The notes: generated from the sequence alone by a model not told the origin. A stretch of DNA of 64,000 bases from Annona cherimola (GCA_030490835.1 CM059977.1:20689335-20753334); one strand, 5' to 3'. Positions 27,255 to 39,148 are shown, numbered from the stretch's first letter. Made by a program: numbers and translations.

Positions 27255-28384
27255 AATATTCAAATGCATTCAGATTGTACAATTCACCGTAAAATAGGAC
27301 CGTTTTATCATGAAATTAACATTTACCTTATCCATTGTATTTAAAATTATTTACTTTACTATGATACTAATTTTTATCCAAATTAAACATATATATAGAC
27401 CGTATTTTAAATGGTATAAAATCCACGTAATAAAATAATTTAACATAAATATTAATTTTGAAGTTATATTTTCAACATCTAAACCATTTAAAATATGATT
27501 TTTATATAGATAAATAATTGTATAAAATATTATACCATCTAATATACGTAGGGCCCATTTTGTAATAGAATACATCATAATTATAGTGCATACAAACCAT
27601 ACTTGAATGACTATATATATAAGAAATATTCAGATGCAGCTTCATTGTAACAAAATTATAGTGCAATTACTTCAAAATAGGTCACACATGATCATAAAAT
27701 TATAATCTAGTCCACTCATTGTATTTAGAATTATGTATTAAATTACCATACCAATTTTCATCCAAATTGGATATGTGTATGGATCTCATTCGAAAATAAT
27801 ATAAATTCAACGTAATAAAATAGTTTAATGTAAATAATAACTTTAAAATTATTTTTTCAATATATAACCCATTTGCTATAAAATTTATATATAGATAAAT
27901 AATTATATAAAATATCAATATATTTAAGTACATGTGAGACCTATTTTGGGTCAAATGCACCATTAATTATGGTACAGAAAAATGCACAAAAAAGGTTCTA
28001 TAATATATATATATATATAACATTTTGATCCAGTGCATAAGACTTTATCATGCGGCCCATGTACTGTGGAGCCCACTTGATCACGAAGAGAAAATCTACC
28101 TCATTTATTGTATTTAGAATTATTCACTTTATTAGCATATTAATTTTCATTCAAATCAAATATGTGTATGACCTCCACCTTAAAATAATACAAAATCACT
28201 TTATAAAATAATTTAATATAAATATCAATTTTAAAATAATATTTTCAACATCTACACCGTCTAAAGAATAATTTTTATATAAATAAATAATTGCGTAAAG
28301 TATTATAGCTTTCTAATAAGAATGGATCCCATTTTGCAGTGCGCCGCACCATAATTATAGTATAGTTTACACCAGAGAGCTTCT

Positions 28385-28424
<40 letters not shown>

Positions 28425-31353
28425 AAATATTCAAATGTATTTCTACTGCGACATAATTATAGTGCAAACTGCTACAAAATTAGGCATGCTTGATAATGAA
28501 ATTCACATTTATCGATCCACTCTATTTAGAATTGTTTACTTAACATACTAATTTTCATTCAAATCAAACATCTTAAAATAATACAAAATCAATATAATAA
28601 AATAGTTTAATATCAATATTAATCTTAAAGTCGCATTTTTGGTATCTAAATTATATTTTTATATAGATAAATGATTATATAAAATATTATAGCATTTTAA
28701 TGCGTGTAGGGTCCATTTTGTAGTTGAATGCATCATAATTATTAGTGCATACAGTCCCCTCTCTATATAAAAAACTTACATTTCCAAATTGCGTCTTGTC
28801 ATTTCTGTCCTTACGTTTTTGTTGTAGGGACAAGGAATGTTCACTGGGAAGAAGGAAATTGGGTTTGCAGACTTTGTTTCTCCAAGCAGTGTATCTGAAT
28901 TCGTTGACCCTATTGTTAGGTAAAAATCGAGATCATGCGGTTGCTATTCCTGGGGTTATTGCAAAATACACCTTGTAGCGTTGTTCATTTGCAAATTAGA
29001 TCTTTTCGTTTTTTATGCGAATGAAGACTATCGCTTTAGCCTGGAATCAAAACTGAGATCTTATCCAAACATAAACTAATGTCAAACCACTTGGCTATGC
29101 CAATGTTGACAATGTTTCGTAATGCTTTTGAAGCCGCATTAAACGTTTAATTGTCCAAAATTTCTTAGGAACTTAGAAAGCATGTTTTGCAAGTACCAAC
29201 AAAAAGGTCTAATTTGCAATTTGTAAGGTTACAAACATGTCCTCAGATTTGATTTAGTGGTGAGCATGAACTATAGTGACATTTTTTATTGGCTAACTTT
29301 GTGGTTTTTGTAGTAAGTGTTCATCTTTGGAACCAGAGAATGGAACGTTAATAGGAAAAGTAGTTCTCTGTTTCGATGACTTGAATGACCCACATGTTCC
29401 GACTGCTGAATTTAATGCCAAGGCTTCTGGAGCTGTCGGCCTCATTTTTGCAAGAAATCCAGGCCAAACAATCAGTAGTTGCATATTTTTACCATGCGTC
29501 GAAGTAAATTTTGACATTGGAAAGCAGTTATATTTCTATATCCGGTCTTCAAGGTAAATCTAAAAGCTAGTTTTACTCTTATGAAACTTATATCTGTGAC
29601 TTCTCGCGTTTTTTTGATGTCTCTCTTTGTTGATGAACAACGGCTTCTTTTCGTGGAGTAAGCACAGGTCACCAATGGTGAAGATAAGCCCCTCAAAAAC
29701 AAAAATAGGAAAACCCTTATCACCTAAGGTTGCATATTTTTCATCTCGAGGGCCTAATTCCATGGATCCTCATCTTCTGAAGGTTTGTTCTTTTTTCAAA
29801 AGCGTACTTCTAGAGTTGTAGCAAGATCTGAAAAGGGGGCACTCACCTATTTTGAAATTTTTTTAGTTTTGAAATGTAGTTGGGTCTTCTCAGAAATATT
29901 AAAACCGAAGCCAATTCTTGTTGCTAAACAATTAATAGCAACATGTAATTAACTCATCTCCAGGCTTTGCATAATTTACCCATGTTTAGGCATGAGGTAC
30001 ATATTTCTGAAAAGTTGCAGTCCAACTTGGGATATTGGTACTAGTAACATCAAGAGCCTATATCACAACATTAAAATCTAGAAATTTCATTGAATTCACA
30101 TTTATCACAACAAAAAACATATGAGCAATCCACCTAACACATCTATCACAACAAAAAATATAGGGGTGATCCGCCCAAATGGACTCAAATCATAATTAAG
30201 AAGTCATTTTATGATGCCAATTGTTTTGTAATAATGTAATGTGTGTAACAACAGCCAGATATTGCTGCACCGGGTGTTAACATAGTAGCGGCAGTGAATA
30301 GACCAGATCCAAAGGACAGTGGCTATGAATTCATGTCAGGAACCTCAATGGCATGCCCTCATGTGGCCGGTATTGTCGCTCTGCTGAAATCCCTGCATCC
30401 AGATTGGTCTCCAGCTGCTATGAAATCAGCACTAGTCACCACTGGTAAGTAGTCGTTTCTATGAATTTTTCCAGATGCTCAGCTAATCTCTGAAGTGGAA
30501 CCAGTTCCAAGCATCGAAACCTCTTGGTTTGCGAATTTTTAGGCTCACCAAATTATCCAATTAAGGTCAATTGGAATATCTCCAATATATCAATATTAAT
30601 ATATACAGTAGATTCGTTCAATATATATATATATACACACACAGTAGACGGCTCGGATTCATCAAACCCATCATGGTTTACAAAAACAGAAGGGGTTGAG
30701 ACCGATTGCACTAAAATGGAGCCAATATTTGAAACCTACTTCACTTTTTTTTTTTTTTTTGACTTGTTTGCCTCATTGCAGCCTCATCAACAGATGAATC
30801 TGGTGGATCCATCTTTGCCTTTGGCCTGCCTTACAAGATTGCTGATCCTTTTGATTATGGTGGTGGCATTGTCAATCCAAACAAAGCAGCAAATCCTGGT
30901 CTAATTTATGATTTGGGCACGGAGGACTATGTGCATTACCTCTGTTCTAGGGGCTATGCTGATTCTGACATTTCAAGAGTGACAGCAAAGCCTACTGTTT
31001 GTCCGAGTAAGAGGCCATCCATTTTAGATTTGAACTTGCCATCGATTGCAATCCCAAGCTTGAAATCCTCTGTAACCATCTCAAGAACTCTCACCAACGT
31101 TGGCCCAGTTAAATCAGTGTATAAAGCTTCTGTGGAACTTCCTCCAGGCATACATGCAACGGTGAATCCGAGCATTCTAGAATTCAATTCCAAAGCCAAA
31201 AAGTTATCGTTCACAGTCACATTCTCATCCACCCGCACAGTGCTAAGCGGCTACTACTTTGGAAGCCTCATTTGGAGCAATGGAGTTCACCAAGTGCGAA
31301 GCCCAATTGCTGTGAGGCCTGAGATGATATCATTTTACACGGATAATGCATAA
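24341..31353 (+). CDS. Subtilisin-like serine protease (gene A), complete, ten exons
   Basis: Exons: 24341-24478, 24577-24668, 25371-25468, 26193-26357, 26467-27161, 28828-28919, 29314-29553, 29668-29782, 30255-30444, 30782-31353. All introns are GT-AG and phases join cleanly to give about 798 residues, typical for plant subtilases. Residues 1-42 are a signal peptide with a leucine run, so a secreted, probably apoplastic endopeptidase is expected. Residues about 47-125 are the I9 inhibitory prodomain (starts [11 protein letters not shown]); the mature enzyme probably begins at TTRSWDYLG. Catalytic residues are Asp163 (VVDTG), His239 (HGTHTAST), oxyanion Asn356 (SAGNAGP) and Ser576 ([11 protein letters not shown]). 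Exons 6-8 carry the protease-associated insert and exon 10 the Fn-III-like C-terminal domain. Sequence style and exon number suggest the SBT3-type clade (inference). An AATAAA-like word follows at about 31442. The substrate cannot be predicted. Confidence 0.93.
27221..28755. repeat. Four tandem copies of an about 390-bp AT-rich unit in gene A intron 5
   Basis: Units begin near 27250, 27622, 28020 and 28423, each led by an AATATTCA(A/G)ATG-type word or its decayed form and by (AT)n tracts. Each unit repeats shared phrases such as a CATCATAATTATAGTGCATAC-like run near its end. The array fills most of the 1.67-kb intron. Copies are clearly diverged, so the array is old; it resembles AT-rich MITEs elsewhere in the window. 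Confidence 0.7.
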
Positions 31354-32439
31354 TTGAAGGTGGATGGTCTTGCCCTTTAATGTATAATTTGATATGTAAT
31401 AAGAGCTGTAACTGGTTTCTGGGCAATTAATCTTACCTTTAAATAAATAACATCAGGATCGTCTCATGAAATCATGCCATATGATGATAGCAGAGTGATT
31501 CTACTAGGATGGTCTACTTTTTGCTAACGGGTGTCAGAGAGGCGACCGTACATGGTGATGGGACAACCCAAGAAGTTTAAGGTTGATCCAAGTAATCTTA
31601 GAAGTGGATAAGGCATCAATCCACATGGCTTTGTCATGGGCTATGCTCGCAGCCAATAGTCGGACATGCGTCTTACATTCTTGAGTTCAGCGTGCACATA
31701 ATTTTTTGCATGAGAGCCTCATCTCTGTGACAAAGTCGACGTTGATCAAAGTAAGTTGGGGCAAAGGCGTTAAGCCAAATGCTTACGTCTCAACCAATTA
31801 TGTCATGTATTGAAAATACTATACATATACTAGATATTTTCGAAAAAATAATAGATATTCACTCTGAAATTATGACATTTAGTATAAAAAAAATTCCAAT
31901 GGAAGTAATTTTGGCAACATGACAAATATAAATTGAGTTAAAAAATAAATTGTTTAAATTTATAACAAAAAGTTTAAAATTAAAAACAGGAGTTGCGTGG
32001 ACTTCCGTACTAATTGTAATATTTATCATCAATTAATTGGGACTTGGGGAATAATAAAATTTTATAAAAAAGAATAAGGAAAGTGAAAGGAATTAATGAT
32101 GTTTGAGGGTTAAATATGAAATATATTACAAGTAGTGGGAAGAAAGTTGGAGAACCCTTCATTCTAATTTCTAAATGAATCCTCAAATTCTCAAAGGCAA
32201 TTGGCTAGAGTGGGCAGGGTTCAACCGAATTAAGTGAAGGTCTATGGCAACTGTTGGATCGAGAAGTTGCCAAAACAGTCACAGGAGCAACGTGATGCAC
32301 ATGCATATATGACATCATGCCATGACATATATACTGTAAACGGAAATTATGAAGCTGCTCGGGGTCCCCCTCGTTATTCGCCATCACATCAATGATCAAA
32401 CTCGGTGTCCCCCACATCATAATGGAATTTGCATTCATT
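31354..32439. other. 3' flank of gene A up to the LTR element
   Basis: Contains the probable polyadenylation region (AATAAA-like word near 31442). Blocks of it match the flank of the relic (6613-7760), which shows that both genes descend from duplication of a unit including at least 1 kb of downstream sequence. No other gene is seen. Confidence 0.6.
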
Positions 32440-32444
32440 GGTTC

Positions 32445-33609
32445 CGTAGCACCCGCCGGGAGCGCTACGATGGGCTCGGAATGGTTTCCCGGGCCTTGAA
32501 AATGTGGATCGTGTTGAAAAGCAACGTGGGCTTAGATTTCCTGCATTCACATGGGGTAAAATGCATTAGGCTTCACATCTTTCAGGAAAGTTAGCGTATG
32601 GGCGTTTTCTCGTGATTTCGACAGCATAACGACTAAGACGGGACTTTCCGTACACGGGTCAAGTCACAAATCCGGCAGTATAACGGCAGCGTATTATGCT
32701 GGGATCCATGGACCCGCGTGCGCCCGCCTTGCCGGGGCGTTAACTCAAACACGCACACACAAAAATAAAGAAAAACGGAGTCGCCACTGATCTTTAAAGG
32801 GAGATCAGCCCCTGTTTGATGAAATAAGGCACTAGTTGTACAGAGCTCGGGTTCCGGCCTTCGAGTTGAAGCAAATATGGGGAAATCTGCCAACCCGATG
32901 TGGTTTACACTGCGTGAAAGGGAAAAAATAAAAAGATTTGAGAGAACGGGAGAGATGGAAAGGGGAAAATGGGGAAGAGAGGCTCGTTGCTTGAAAGCGT
33001 GAAAACCGGGACGCCGGGGTGTTGCTGCAGACTCCCGTCCTCCCCTTGGGATGCCTCTCTTCAAGTGTCCCCAAATGAGAGGGGAGCTCCTCTTTTATAG
33101 ATGTTGGAGTGGGCTTTGGGCTCCCTTGAGGTCATGGACTTGGTCCATGGGCCTTGACTTGAGTTGGGATCATGGGCTTTTGGCTTGGACTCAATCTACA
33201 TACTTGAGCTTGGGTTGAGATCGTGGGCCTTGGGCCGCTTGAAGGGTTTTAGACTTGGTCCATAAGCTTGGCTTGGTGGGCTAGAGCTTGGCTTGGCCCA
33301 TGGCTTTTGGGTGGGCCGTTGTAGAGGCCCAAGTAGTAGAAAAGCCTGCTTCTGAGGTTTTGAGAGGCTAGATCTGGTGGGCTAAAGCTTGGCTAAGCCC
33401 GTTGAGGTGGCCTGTAGGAGCTTCGCTCTTGTAGGCCGAATCTGGTTGTTGAAAAGCCTGCTTAGAGGCTTGGTGGAGCTTCGCTCCTGTGGGTTGAGTA
33501 CGGAATGACCCGCTTAGCTAGCTTGAATTTCCTTTTGCATTGAATTTGGTTGGGCTTGAATCTTGTGTCCAATTCTCCGTCTTTGGGCCCCGAGGGTGGG
33601 GTGTCAACA
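32445..33609 (-). repeat. 3' LTR of the retrotransposon (element reads on the minus strand)
   Basis: On the minus strand it starts TGTTGACACCCCACCC and ends with TGCTACG; the final base of the usual CA end has mutated relative to the other LTR. It pairs over its whole length with 37985-39148. Confidence 0.93.
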
Positions 33610-33625
33610 GCTGCCCCCCTTTGCC
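33610..33625 (-). other. Polypurine tract
   Basis: On the minus strand an AAAGGGGGGCAGC run lies directly before the 3' LTR, where plus-strand DNA priming starts in LTR elements. This fixes the orientation of the element. Confidence 0.7.
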
Positions 33626-33949
33626 AGAGGCGTCTTGACGGTGAATGGCAAAGTACTGGACACCACTTTTGGCATTGACCTGAACACTCTTTTTTCTTTT
33701 TCTTTTTTTTTTTTCTTTTTTTTTGTTTTTTTTGTTTTGTTTGTTTGTTTGTTTGTTTTTTTTTATGATCTTTTTTTTTGGGTCACTTCGCAATTTCTAC
33801 GAACTCAAGATGTTTCTTCCGGGAGAGTGGTCCTTTTTGAAATTTTGTGGACTTGCTAGCTTGTTTTGCACTAGTCTTGAATCCAGATAATTTTGCAATT
33901 TCTAGAGATGGCGGGGAGCTTTCTGCAATCTTACCAAATTTTAGGGTCT

Positions 33950-34455
33950 CGATGGGGGTTTTCCCTCTTTCGGTTGCTCCTTTCCTCTTTTCATCGCCGC
34001 CGCCGCCGTTGCTTGCTGTCGCCGTTCGGGGTATGTCACCAGCATTCTTCTCCTGTTTCGGTGGGTTGTCGATTAACCGACTCCTCCATACTCGCTAGTC
34101 TTTCGGGCGTGGATTGCCTCCATCATTTTCGGCCGCGGTTGCTGCCCGTTTGTCTTCCCCATCTCCGGCCGCGGTCGCTATCGGGGCCGCCTGGTTGAAG
34201 TCGGCTAGCCTCGCTGTTGTTGTTGCTGGTTGTGGTCGTTCCCTTCTCCGGTGCGATTGGTGCCGCTGCCACCGCCGGGTTTTCTTCCCTATTTCCGGTG
34301 TCCATTCGCTGCTACTGCTGCTCGCTCGCGCCGTCTGTCGTTCGTTGGCTATCGTCCCCCCTGTTTGGGTTGCGCTGCCGCTGTTGTTGCTAGTTGCCTT
34401 CGGGGTTTGCTTGCTGTCGTGGTAGCCTTGCGAGCGGCGCTGTGGAACCATTTCC
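33950..34455 (-). other. GC-rich segment in the 3' part of the retrotransposon
   Basis: This stretch is strikingly rich in CCG, GCC and CTG words compared with the rest of the element and the whole window. Overlapping open frames exist on both strands (for example 34095-34532 minus, 34114-34425 plus), as expected by chance in GC-rich DNA, and none resembles a known domain. It may be a captured host fragment or a non-coding structural region. A T-rich low-complexity tract at 33690-33780 lies next to it. Confidence 0.5.
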
Positions 34456-35652
34456 TCATGTAGCTTTGCCTCCCGGGTCCCAAACTTTGTTTGGTGTAGG
34501 ATTGAACATGATATAAAAGTAGTTTGTATCATTTTTCTTCAGAACCGTCTGCCCCCATGCTTCGGGATGATATAGATATATTTTTCTCTGCCTTTTGCTC
34601 TTCAGCCTTTGTTTGTAATTTTTCTTTTGTAGCTTGAACTTAATGCTTCTCTGGCATGCTGCTTCGGTAGGCTGTCTCCATGCTTCTCTGGCATGCCCCC
34701 AGTTTTTTGCTTTTTGTGCGCTTTTTGCCCCCCATGAAATATTGTCTTCACTGGTTGTTGGCATTTTTCCTGCCAGGCTGAACGGAAAGACCGTCTGGTA
34801 GCCATTTTGAAATGTCCTTTGTGGATGTGTTGATGAAGATGTATTTGTGACTATGAGTTGATAAATATTGATTGTGTGCCCTGCGCGTTCTGCGGCTTCC
34901 GGGGCTAACCTTGTTGGCCGTTCGACTTCGTCGACATTGCCTGTGTTGATGATGGTTTGTTGAGGCTGTTTAGACGCCTCTGTTTGATTGTCCGTGTGAG
35001 GGATAACTTCATTTGTGACTTGTAGATGGTCTCTTCCATTTAGCTTTTCTTGTGCAAAAATTTCTCGAACTTTGTGCTCTTCGGTTAGCACTTCCTTTTC
35101 TGAGGTGTTTGTCTGCTTTGTTGATAAGATTAATATTTCACCTTCCGTGGCCGGGCATGGTTGTGTAGAAGATGATGACAACAATTGCTTTGGAGGAATG
35201 CTAGGAGTAGAGGTGTAAGGAGCTTTGGGGTTCTCTTCTGCATTTCTAGACTGCGAGCATGTTGGTTGGTTTATTGGAATGAAGATATTTTCTGAGGAGA
35301 AATGGGGCAAAGTTGATTGACTTGCTATCTTGAGAGGAGTTCCCAGGTTTGTAGGAAAAATATTAGAGGGTGTTCTTTGAACAATAGGGGACTCATGTAA
35401 AATGGGATTCTCTTGCATAGGCTTGACAGGTTTTCCCAATAAAATGACCGGCTCAACACTTTTTCTTTGAAGGACAATAGAGTTGACATTTCGGCCTTGT
35501 AAAACGACATGAGCATCATGGGGTTGGACTTTTGTTATGAATATAGATGGATCAAAGGTTTTGGCATTACCCTTGATAAAATTGACTTCTATGCCGATGT
35601 CCGCTATTTGAGATTTCGGGCTTGCTTGTTCAAGAAGAGTTGCATTTCCTTG
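34456..35652 (-). CDS. Continuation of the gag frame after an in-frame TAA
   Basis: The reading frame of gag continues directly after its TAA for about 398 more codons without another stop. The first part (QGNATLLEQASP..., VNSIVLQRKSVEPV) resembles the region that follows gag in Ty3/gypsy polyproteins, which makes it likely that the ancestral protein ran through. The rest is Ser/Thr/Gln/Pro-rich and not recognised, with a basic Lys/Arg-rich stretch near its end. No aspartic protease DTG motif or later pol motif is present. Either the stop is a mutation or it is read through at low rate; I favour a mutation. Confidence 0.6.
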   Translation of the reverse strand, partial: QGNATLLEQASPKSQIADIGIEVNFIKGNAKTFDPSIFITKVQPHDAHVVLQGRNVNSIVLQRKSVEPVILLGKPVKPMQENPILHESPIVQRTPSNIFPTNLGTPLKIASQSTLPHFSSENIFIPINQPTCSQSRNAEENPKAPYTSTPSIPPKQLLSSSSTQPCPATEGEILILSTKQTNTSEKEVLTEEHKVREIFAQEKLNGRDHLQVTNEVIPHTDNQTEASKQPQQTIINTGNVDEVERPTRLAPEAAERAGHTINIYQLIVTNTSSSTHPQRTFQNGYQTVFPFSLAGKMPTTSEDNISWGAKSAQKAKNWGHAREAWRQPTEAACQRSIKFKLQKKNYKQRLKSKRQRKIYLYHPEAWGQTVLKKNDTNYFYIMFNPTPNKVWDPGGKAT

Positions 35653-36543
35653 TTATGGCCATGGGGAGATGGTGTCATGTCTGATTCCCGCCTCCACTTG
35701 GTCCCCGGCTTGGAGGAGTTGAGTGAAGTTGACATATGGGTGAGAGATGAGGTAGCCCGAGATGCTCAGGTGTGTTGAGTTGATGATGATGGAGATTTTC
35801 TCGTCCAACAGCAACGGGCTTTTCATCTTCGCCGCCAAGGCACGCCATCTAGCCACGTACTCTGAGAACGTTTCATCCTCTTCTTGCTTGAGTGCTTCGA
35901 GATCGGCCCTTTTGGGAGCCGTGTTTAGCATATATGAAAAGCGGTCCATGAAGGCTAAGGAGAGTTGTTCCCTTCTTTTGATTTGCTTGCAGTCGAGCGA
36001 CGTATACCATTCAAGGGCGTCTCCTCTCAAGCTATGTTGGAATAGCATGACCAAAATTTCCTCTTTTTTTACCAAAGGGTATAAAATACTACAAAATGCC
36101 TTGATATGGGCATGTGGGCATGAGTTTCCTTCATAGATAGGGAGGGTTGGCATTTTGAAATTTTCAGGTAGTTGTGCATTTGGAAATGGGCATAAGTCTT
36201 CAATTTTTACCAAATGAAGGTCCTCCTCTTGCTGTCGCTCAATTTTTCTGTGCAACTCTTGGAGTTGGCTTTGAAACTGTATCTTAACCTCTTCTATTTG
36301 GCCTTGCACATTCGCTAGGCCGCATGATCTTTGAGCTGGAATGGATTGTGAGCTCGAACTCGCCGTTTGCTGATGTTGTGATGAAGAGGATGACGCTTGA
36401 TGTTGTTGTTTTGCCATTGATTGACGTTGCTCTAATATTTTGTAGAGCATGTCCTCCATCCGTTGCATTCGTTGCATCATTTGATCCCATTTTTCAAATG
36501 AGAATGCGGTATTTTTCTTTAAAAGATGATTTGTCGGCTCCAT
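35653..36543 (-). CDS. gag: Retrotransposon Gag (capsid-like) protein
   Basis: 296 codons starting MEPTNHLLKKN. Residues about 15-45 form a Met/Gln-rich coiled-coil-like stretch, 48-75 are Gln/Ser-rich, and about 140-260 match the retrotransposon gag core of plant Ty3/gypsy elements: a KMPTLPIYEG start, a DALEWYTSL block and an FSEYVARWRALAAKM block. The protein would form the capsid-like particle that packages element RNA. The frame ends at TAA, then continues in phase for another 398 codons. No zinc knuckle (CX2CX4HX4C) was found in the first 296 residues. Start chosen as the first Met upstream of the coiled coil; the leader before it is non-coding. Confidence 0.85.
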   Translation of the reverse strand: MEPTNHLLKKNTAFSFEKWDQMMQRMQRMEDMLYKILEQRQSMAKQQHQASSSSSQHQQTASSSSQSIPAQRSCGLANVQGQIEEVKIQFQSQLQELHRKIERQQEEDLHLVKIEDLCPFPNAQLPENFKMPTLPIYEGNSCPHAHIKAFCSILYPLVKKEEILVMLFQHSLRGDALEWYTSLDCKQIKRREQLSLAFMDRFSYMLNTAPKRADLEALKQEEDETFSEYVARWRALAAKMKSPLLLDEKISIIINSTHLSISGYLISHPYVNFTQLLQAGDQVEAGIRHDTISPWP

Positions 36544-36755
36544 GTATGCGATCTTCAGCTTGAAGGCAACTAGAACTTTAAGATATATAATTTCTTCACT
36601 CTTTTTTTTTAACTTTTTTTTGCTCTTTTTTTTAACTCTTTTTTCTTTTTAAAGTAGGAAGTCAAAGTAAAATTATGGAAACATGATATGATGCCCCCCG
36701 GTTTCAGAACCAAGGGTAGAAAGGTTGATTAATCATCTTCGAACTTGAAAAGCCA

Positions 36756-37140
36756 TTGCTAGCTTACTGCCGTGTCGCCGTGATGTCTCTGGACATTGCT
36801 GGACCTTTATGTCATGTCAGTGCCTTTTACGTACTGGTCTTGTCAGCGCCTTTTTGTCACATCGACGGTCATTTCAGCGCCTTTTCCGTACTTCTTGCGT
36901 CAACAATTGACTTCCGGGCTAGAACACTTTTCCAAGTCATGTAAGCTTTATGTCACATCAATGGTCTTGTCAGCACCTTTATGTCATGTCAATTGTCTTG
37001 TCAGCATACTTCTTGGGTCAACAGTTGACTTCTAGGCTAGAATACTTTTCCAAGTCATGTAAGCTTTATATCACATCAATGGTCTTGTCAGCACCTTTAT
37101 GTCATGTCAGTGGTCTTATCAGCACTTGTTACATCAGTGA
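36756..37140 (-). repeat. Leader tandem repeat of about 118 bp
   Basis: The phrase TCCAAGTCATGTAAGCTTTA recurs at about 36931 and 37049, followed each time by repeated TGTCATGTCA and TCTTGTCAGCACC words. Shorter versions of the same words fill 36790-36930. It lies in the untranslated leader between the 5' LTR and gag. Confidence 0.75.
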
Positions 37141-37347
37141 TTGACTTGCTTTACTTTCGAGATATGGTGAAGAACCTGAACAATCAATGAAAGATGGTTA
37201 GCACTTGTAAACAGATAACAAAAAAAGATCAACCTTTGGATAGATGCTTGCAAGTCCGAGTCCTTTTGTGTGCGTTTTTTTTCAGATTTTATTTATATTA
37301 AGTTTTGCGCGTGAGAATTTTCGAGGTCCACAGATTTGGGTTTGCCT

Positions 37348-37620
37348 GAGGCGTCTCTGGAAAAGTGACCAGTTCGCTTGAAGCGTGTCTGGAGAAAGAC
37401 CAGTTCTCTTGAAGCGTGTCTGGAGAAGGACCAGTTCTCTTGAAGCGTGTCTGGAAGAATGACCAGTTCGCTTGAAGAGTGGAGAAGGACCAGTTCTCTT
37501 GAAGCGTGTCTGGAAGAATGACCAGTTCGCTTGAAGAGTGTCTGGAAGAATGACCAGTTCGCTTGAAGAGTCTCTGGAAGGAAGACCAGTTCGCTTGAAG
37601 CGTTTCTGGAAGTGTGACCA
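37348..37620 (-). repeat. Leader minisatellite, about 30-bp unit, eight to nine copies
   Basis: Units read GACCAGTTCGCTTGAAG followed by a variable tail such as AGTGTCTGGAAGAAT or CGTGTCTGGAGAAG. Two unit types (TTCGC and TTCTC) alternate irregularly, which suggests slippage or unequal exchange after amplification. It sits in the leader of the LTR element, close to the 5' LTR. Confidence 0.9.
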
Positions 37621-37961
37621 GAAAACACTCAGGTTATGAAAAAGAAGTGATTTGTACGCCGGATTTTTTTTGCGTTAATTGATTTTGGATTTGCCGGAGG
37701 CCCTTGCTGTAGGCTCGTTTTACGTGTCTGGACGGTTACCAGGCGGTGTGCAATAGTGCTCTTTCTTCACGAGTTCTTTTCAGTTTGTGAGCTGGACGCC
37801 TCTGGACCTAAAAACTTTTTAGATTTCTGCGCGATTTGGGCAGAAACTTCAGAAACTCGCTGCCGGGAGACGGGATTTCCTCTACAACTTGCTGTCCAGC
37901 GAGAGAAGAGCTCCGATCTTCCAGTTTCTGACCCCCTTGCGCCGATGTAGACCTGCAACGC

Positions 37962-37984
37962 CGTCCCCAGTGGAGTCGCCAAGC
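37962..37984 (-). other. Primer-binding-like site next to the 5' LTR
   Basis: On the minus strand TTGGCGACTCCACTGGGGAC begins a few bases inside the 5' LTR end, the place where the tRNA primer binds. A motif of this form is common at this site in plant Ty3/gypsy elements (from memory). The exact tRNA was not determined. Confidence 0.6.
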
Positions 37985-39148
37985 TGTAGCACCCGCCGGG
38001 AGCGCTACAATGGGCTCGGAATAGTTTCCCAGACCTTGAAAATGTAGATCGTGTTGAAAAGCAACGTGGGCTTAGATTTCCTGCATTCACATTGGGTAAA
38101 ACGCATTAGGCTTCACATCTTTCAGGAAAGTTAGCGTATGGGCGTTTTCTCGTGATTTCGGCAGCATAACGGCTAAGACGGGGCTTTCCGTACACGGGTC
38201 AAGTCACAAATCCGGCAGCATAATGGCAGCATATTATGCTGGGATCCATGGACCCGCGTGCGCCCGCCTTGCCGGGGCGTTAACTCAAACACGCACACAC
38301 AAAAATAAAGAAAAACGGAGTCGCCACTGATCTTTAAAGGGAGATCAGCCCCTGTTTGATGAAATAAGGCACTAGTTGTACAGAGCTCGGGTTCCGGCCT
38401 TCGAGTTGAAGCAAATATGGGGAAATCTGCCAACCCGATGTGGTTTACACTGCGTGAAAGGGAAAAAATAAAAAGATTTGAGAGAACGGGAGAGATGGAA
38501 AGGGGAAAATGGGGAAGAGAGGCTCGTTGCTTGAAAGCGTGAAAACCGGGACGCCGGGTGTTGCTGCAGACTCCCGTCCTCCCCTTGGGATGCCTCTCTT
38601 CAAGTGTCCCCAAATGAGAGGGGAGCTCCTCTTTTATAGATGTTGGAGTGGGCTTTGGGCTCCCTTGAGGTCATGGACTTGGTCCATGGGCCTTGACTTG
38701 AGTTGGGATCATGGGCTTTTGGCTTGGACTCAATCTACATACTTGAGCTTGGGTTGAGATCGTGGGCCTTGGGCCGCTTGAAGGGTTTTAGACTTGGTCC
38801 ATAAGCTTGGCTTGGTGGGCTAGAGCTTGGCTTGGCCCATGGCTTTTGGGTGGGCCGTTGTAGAGGCCCAAGTAGTAGAAAAGCCTGCTTCTGAGGTTTT
38901 GGGAGGCTAGATCTGGTGGGCTAAAGCTTGGCTAAGCCCGTTGAGGTGGCCTGTAGGAGCTTCGCTCTTGTAGGTCGAATCTGGTTGTTGAAAAGCCTGC
39001 TTCGAGGCTTGGTGGAGCTTCGCTCCTGTCGGTTGAGTGCGGAATGGCCCGCTTAGCTAGCTTGAATTTCCTTTTGCATTGAATTTGGTTGGGCTTGAAT
39101 CTTGTGTCCAATTGTCCGTCTTTAGGTCCCGAGGGTGGGGTGTCAACA
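37985..39148 (-). repeat. 5' LTR of the retrotransposon (element reads on the minus strand)
   Basis: Minus strand starts TGTTGACACCCC and ends TGCTACA, giving intact TG...CA ends. It carries the element promoter by position. It matches 32445-33609 with about 2% differences. Confidence 0.93.

Noticed and set aside
34095..34532. 145-codon minus-strand frame in the LTR element
   Set aside because: Overlaps open frames on both strands in a GC-rich segment, has only low-complexity residues and no domain. Likely an effect of composition.
37293..37628. 111-codon minus-strand frame
   Set aside because: It is a translation of the leader minisatellite; its repeats follow the 30-bp DNA unit and no protein is expected in the leader.
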